A DNA stretch of 21,551 nucleotides, taken from NCBI GenBank assembly GCA_030665485.1, contig DAOUZV010000003.1, forward strand, positions 1 through 21,551. Direction: 5' to 3'. Origin of the DNA: Chloroflexota bacterium (GTDB taxonomy: Bacteria > Chloroflexota > Dehalococcoidia > JABGRK01). The notes beneath the pieces are model-generated. The model was given only the letters and a program-made list of their open reading frames with translations. It did no database searches and was not told the origin of the DNA. Below, one piece after another: positions 20,485 to 21,551 of the stretch (within the stretch, counting starts at the first letter, position 1; the number at the start of each line of letters is the position of its first letter). Both the position numbers and the translations under genes were made by a program.

Positions 20485-21450
20485 TTATGCTATATAGCAG
20501 GCGGCTTTGGCCTTCTCGTATACCAGCTTGGCACAGGCCAGATCCTGAATTGCAAGGCCGGTTGAGTCGAAAACAGTTATCTCGTCGTCGCTTTCCCTGC
20601 CCTTTTTGATGCCGGCAACGACTTCGCCCAACGAACAATAAATATGACCTTCGGCAATTGCACCGCATGACAGAGGAACGTTTACCTCACCGGAGTGGCA
20701 GGCCTGCGCCATATCATCGACCACTATCTTCGATGCCTGCATCAGCTCCGACTGCAGCTCCTGCTTTCCCTCGGCGTCGGCGCCTATGGCGTTTATGTGG
20801 GTTCCCGGCCTGACGTGCTTTTTGAGAAGCACCGGCGATCTTGACGGTGTGGTGGTTACCACGATATCGCTTTGGGCTGCCTCTTCTATGCTGTCAACCA
20901 CGGTGATGTTCAAACCGAGTTGTGCCGATAACTCGTCTGCGAAATCTTGGGCTGTCTCCTTGCGGGGATCGTATACCCTGACTTCTCGTATGCCAGGAAC
21001 GGCGTATTTAGTTGCCAATAGTTGAGTTCTGGCTTGTGCACCGGCACCTATCAATCCCATAACGGAGGCATCTTTTCTGGCCAAGTATTTTGCGGCAACG
21101 CCTCCGGCGGCACCGGTTCTTGCACTTGTTAGATACGTTCCGTCTATCAGAGCCAGCGGAACGCTTGTAGTTGAGTCGCTTAATATGATAGTAGCAATTA
21201 CGGTTGGCAGACCATGTTCCGAATTATTGGGATAAACGCTGACCCACTTCATCCCGGCAATGCCATCTATATAAGCCGGCATCGCCCTGAAATCGCCGTT
21301 GAACTGTGGCAAATCCAGATATAGCTTTGGCGGCATGACGCACTCACCAAGCGCATACAACTTGAATGCTTTTTCGACTACCTCAACCGCCTCGCCCATG
21401 TCAAGTAGGTCTCTTACCTGCTTCTCATCGACTATTACTTCTGGTATCAT
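20485..21450 (-). CDS. Ornithine cyclodeaminase / alanine dehydrogenase family protein (mu-crystallin-like)
   Basis: A 321-residue NAD(P)-dependent enzyme of the OCD/mu-crystallin family. Visible sites are GMKWVSVYPNN with K68, TSARTGAAGGVAAKYLARKD with R111, the dinucleotide-binding MGLIGAGAQARTQLL at 131-145, and INAIGADAEGKQEL with D225. These match the lysine, arginine and aspartate (K69, R112, D228) of Pseudomonas ornithine cyclodeaminase. The aspartate favours a cyclodeaminase-type reaction, but the family also holds alanine dehydrogenases and imine reductases, so the substrate is open. GGAGAG, six bases upstream, selects the ATG at 21450 over an in-frame TTG at 21462. TATAAT on the minus strand (21528-21523) is a likely -10 box; its -35 would lie at the window edge. 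Confidence 0.88.
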   Translation of the reverse strand: MIPEVIVDEKQVRDLLDMGEAVEVVEKAFKLYALGECVMPPKLYLDLPQFNGDFRAMPAYIDGIAGMKWVSVYPNNSEHGLPTVIATIILSDSTTSVPLALIDGTYLTSARTGAAGGVAAKYLARKDASVMGLIGAGAQARTQLLATKYAVPGIREVRVYDPRKETAQDFADELSAQLGLNITVVDSIEEAAQSDIVVTTTPSRSPVLLKKHVRPGTHINAIGADAEGKQELQSELMQASKIVVDDMAQACHSGEVNVPLSCGAIAEGHIYCSLGEVVAGIKKGRESDDEITVFDSTGLAIQDLACAKLVYEKAKAACYIA

Positions 21451-21551
21451 TTCTCTCTCCAATAAATATAAAATCCCAGCCAGTTTTTTCGAATCACACC
21501 ACTGTTTATCACCAAACGTATCATTATAATAAACACGATATTCGTAATTTG

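Noticed and set aside
1..21551. tRNA, rRNA, CRISPR array, insertion sequence or known riboswitch
   Set aside because: I looked for cloverleaf-like segments, regularly spaced repeats, transposase motifs and terminal inverted repeats by eye and found none; a covariance-model scan would be decisive for RNAs.

Overview
The window reads as ordinary chromosomal DNA of an anaerobic bacterium. I favour Chloroflexota, Dehalococcoidia-like. The grounds are two copies of a 46-residue four-cysteine protein of the DUF5679 type, a citrate/homocitrate-synthase homologue of the Re-citrate synthase type, Fe-S proteins of anaerobic type, and mixed ATG/GTG/TTG starts with strong AGGAGG-like sites. The lineage rests on remembered family distributions, not on a marker gene. 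I saw no rRNA, tRNA, CRISPR array, prophage or insertion sequence.

Layout. 1-2.6 kb: the tail of an MMPL/RND-type transporter, then two near-identical DUF5679 cassettes in direct orientation. They flank a receiver-only response regulator, a 27-codon remnant of a histidine kinase, and an L-2-hydroxyglutarate oxidase-like flavoprotein. 2.7-6.8 kb, all minus strand: Fur-family regulator, serine O-acetyltransferase, cysteine desulfurase, CoA-binding protein, FdhD and CutA. This cluster makes cysteine, takes sulfur from it and passes it towards formate dehydrogenase. 6.8-7.3 kb: no intact gene, but a collapsed pyruvate kinase (first ~25 codons joined to a C-terminal stretch) and the leader of the next gene. 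7.3-8.6 kb: the Re-citrate synthase-type enzyme. 8.6-10.7 kb: an ABM-domain protein divergent from a PadR regulator-MFS transporter pair. 10.7-11.2 kb: an Fe-S protein with a CODH/ACS-gamma-like cysteine motif. 11.2-11.6 kb: an intergenic stretch with an orphan terminator and a possible small RNA.

11.6-16.6 kb is a seven-gene type II fatty acid operon on the plus strand: two MaoC-fold dehydratase subunits (HadA/HadB-like), PlsX, acyl carrier protein, a FabL-like enoyl-ACP reductase, FabF and FabG. Together they cover condensation, ketoreduction, dehydration, enoyl reduction and acyl transfer to phosphate. FabH, FabD and acetyl-CoA carboxylase are absent from the window. 16.5-21.5 kb, minus strand: an NfeD-domain membrane protein with a cysteine-rich Fe-S protein, TypA/BipA behind a leader that holds a terminator-like hairpin, a protein combining a zinc ribbon with a pilin-like segment and having an unclear start, and an ornithine cyclodeaminase/alanine dehydrogenase homologue.

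The items most worth a second look are the two decayed genes (histidine kinase, pyruvate kinase), the zinc-ribbon/pilin-like protein with an in-frame membrane segment but no normal start codon, the hairpin in the typA leader, the HadAB+FabL composition of the fatty acid operon, and the duplicated DUF5679 cassettes. I did not find a clearly new multi-gene system.
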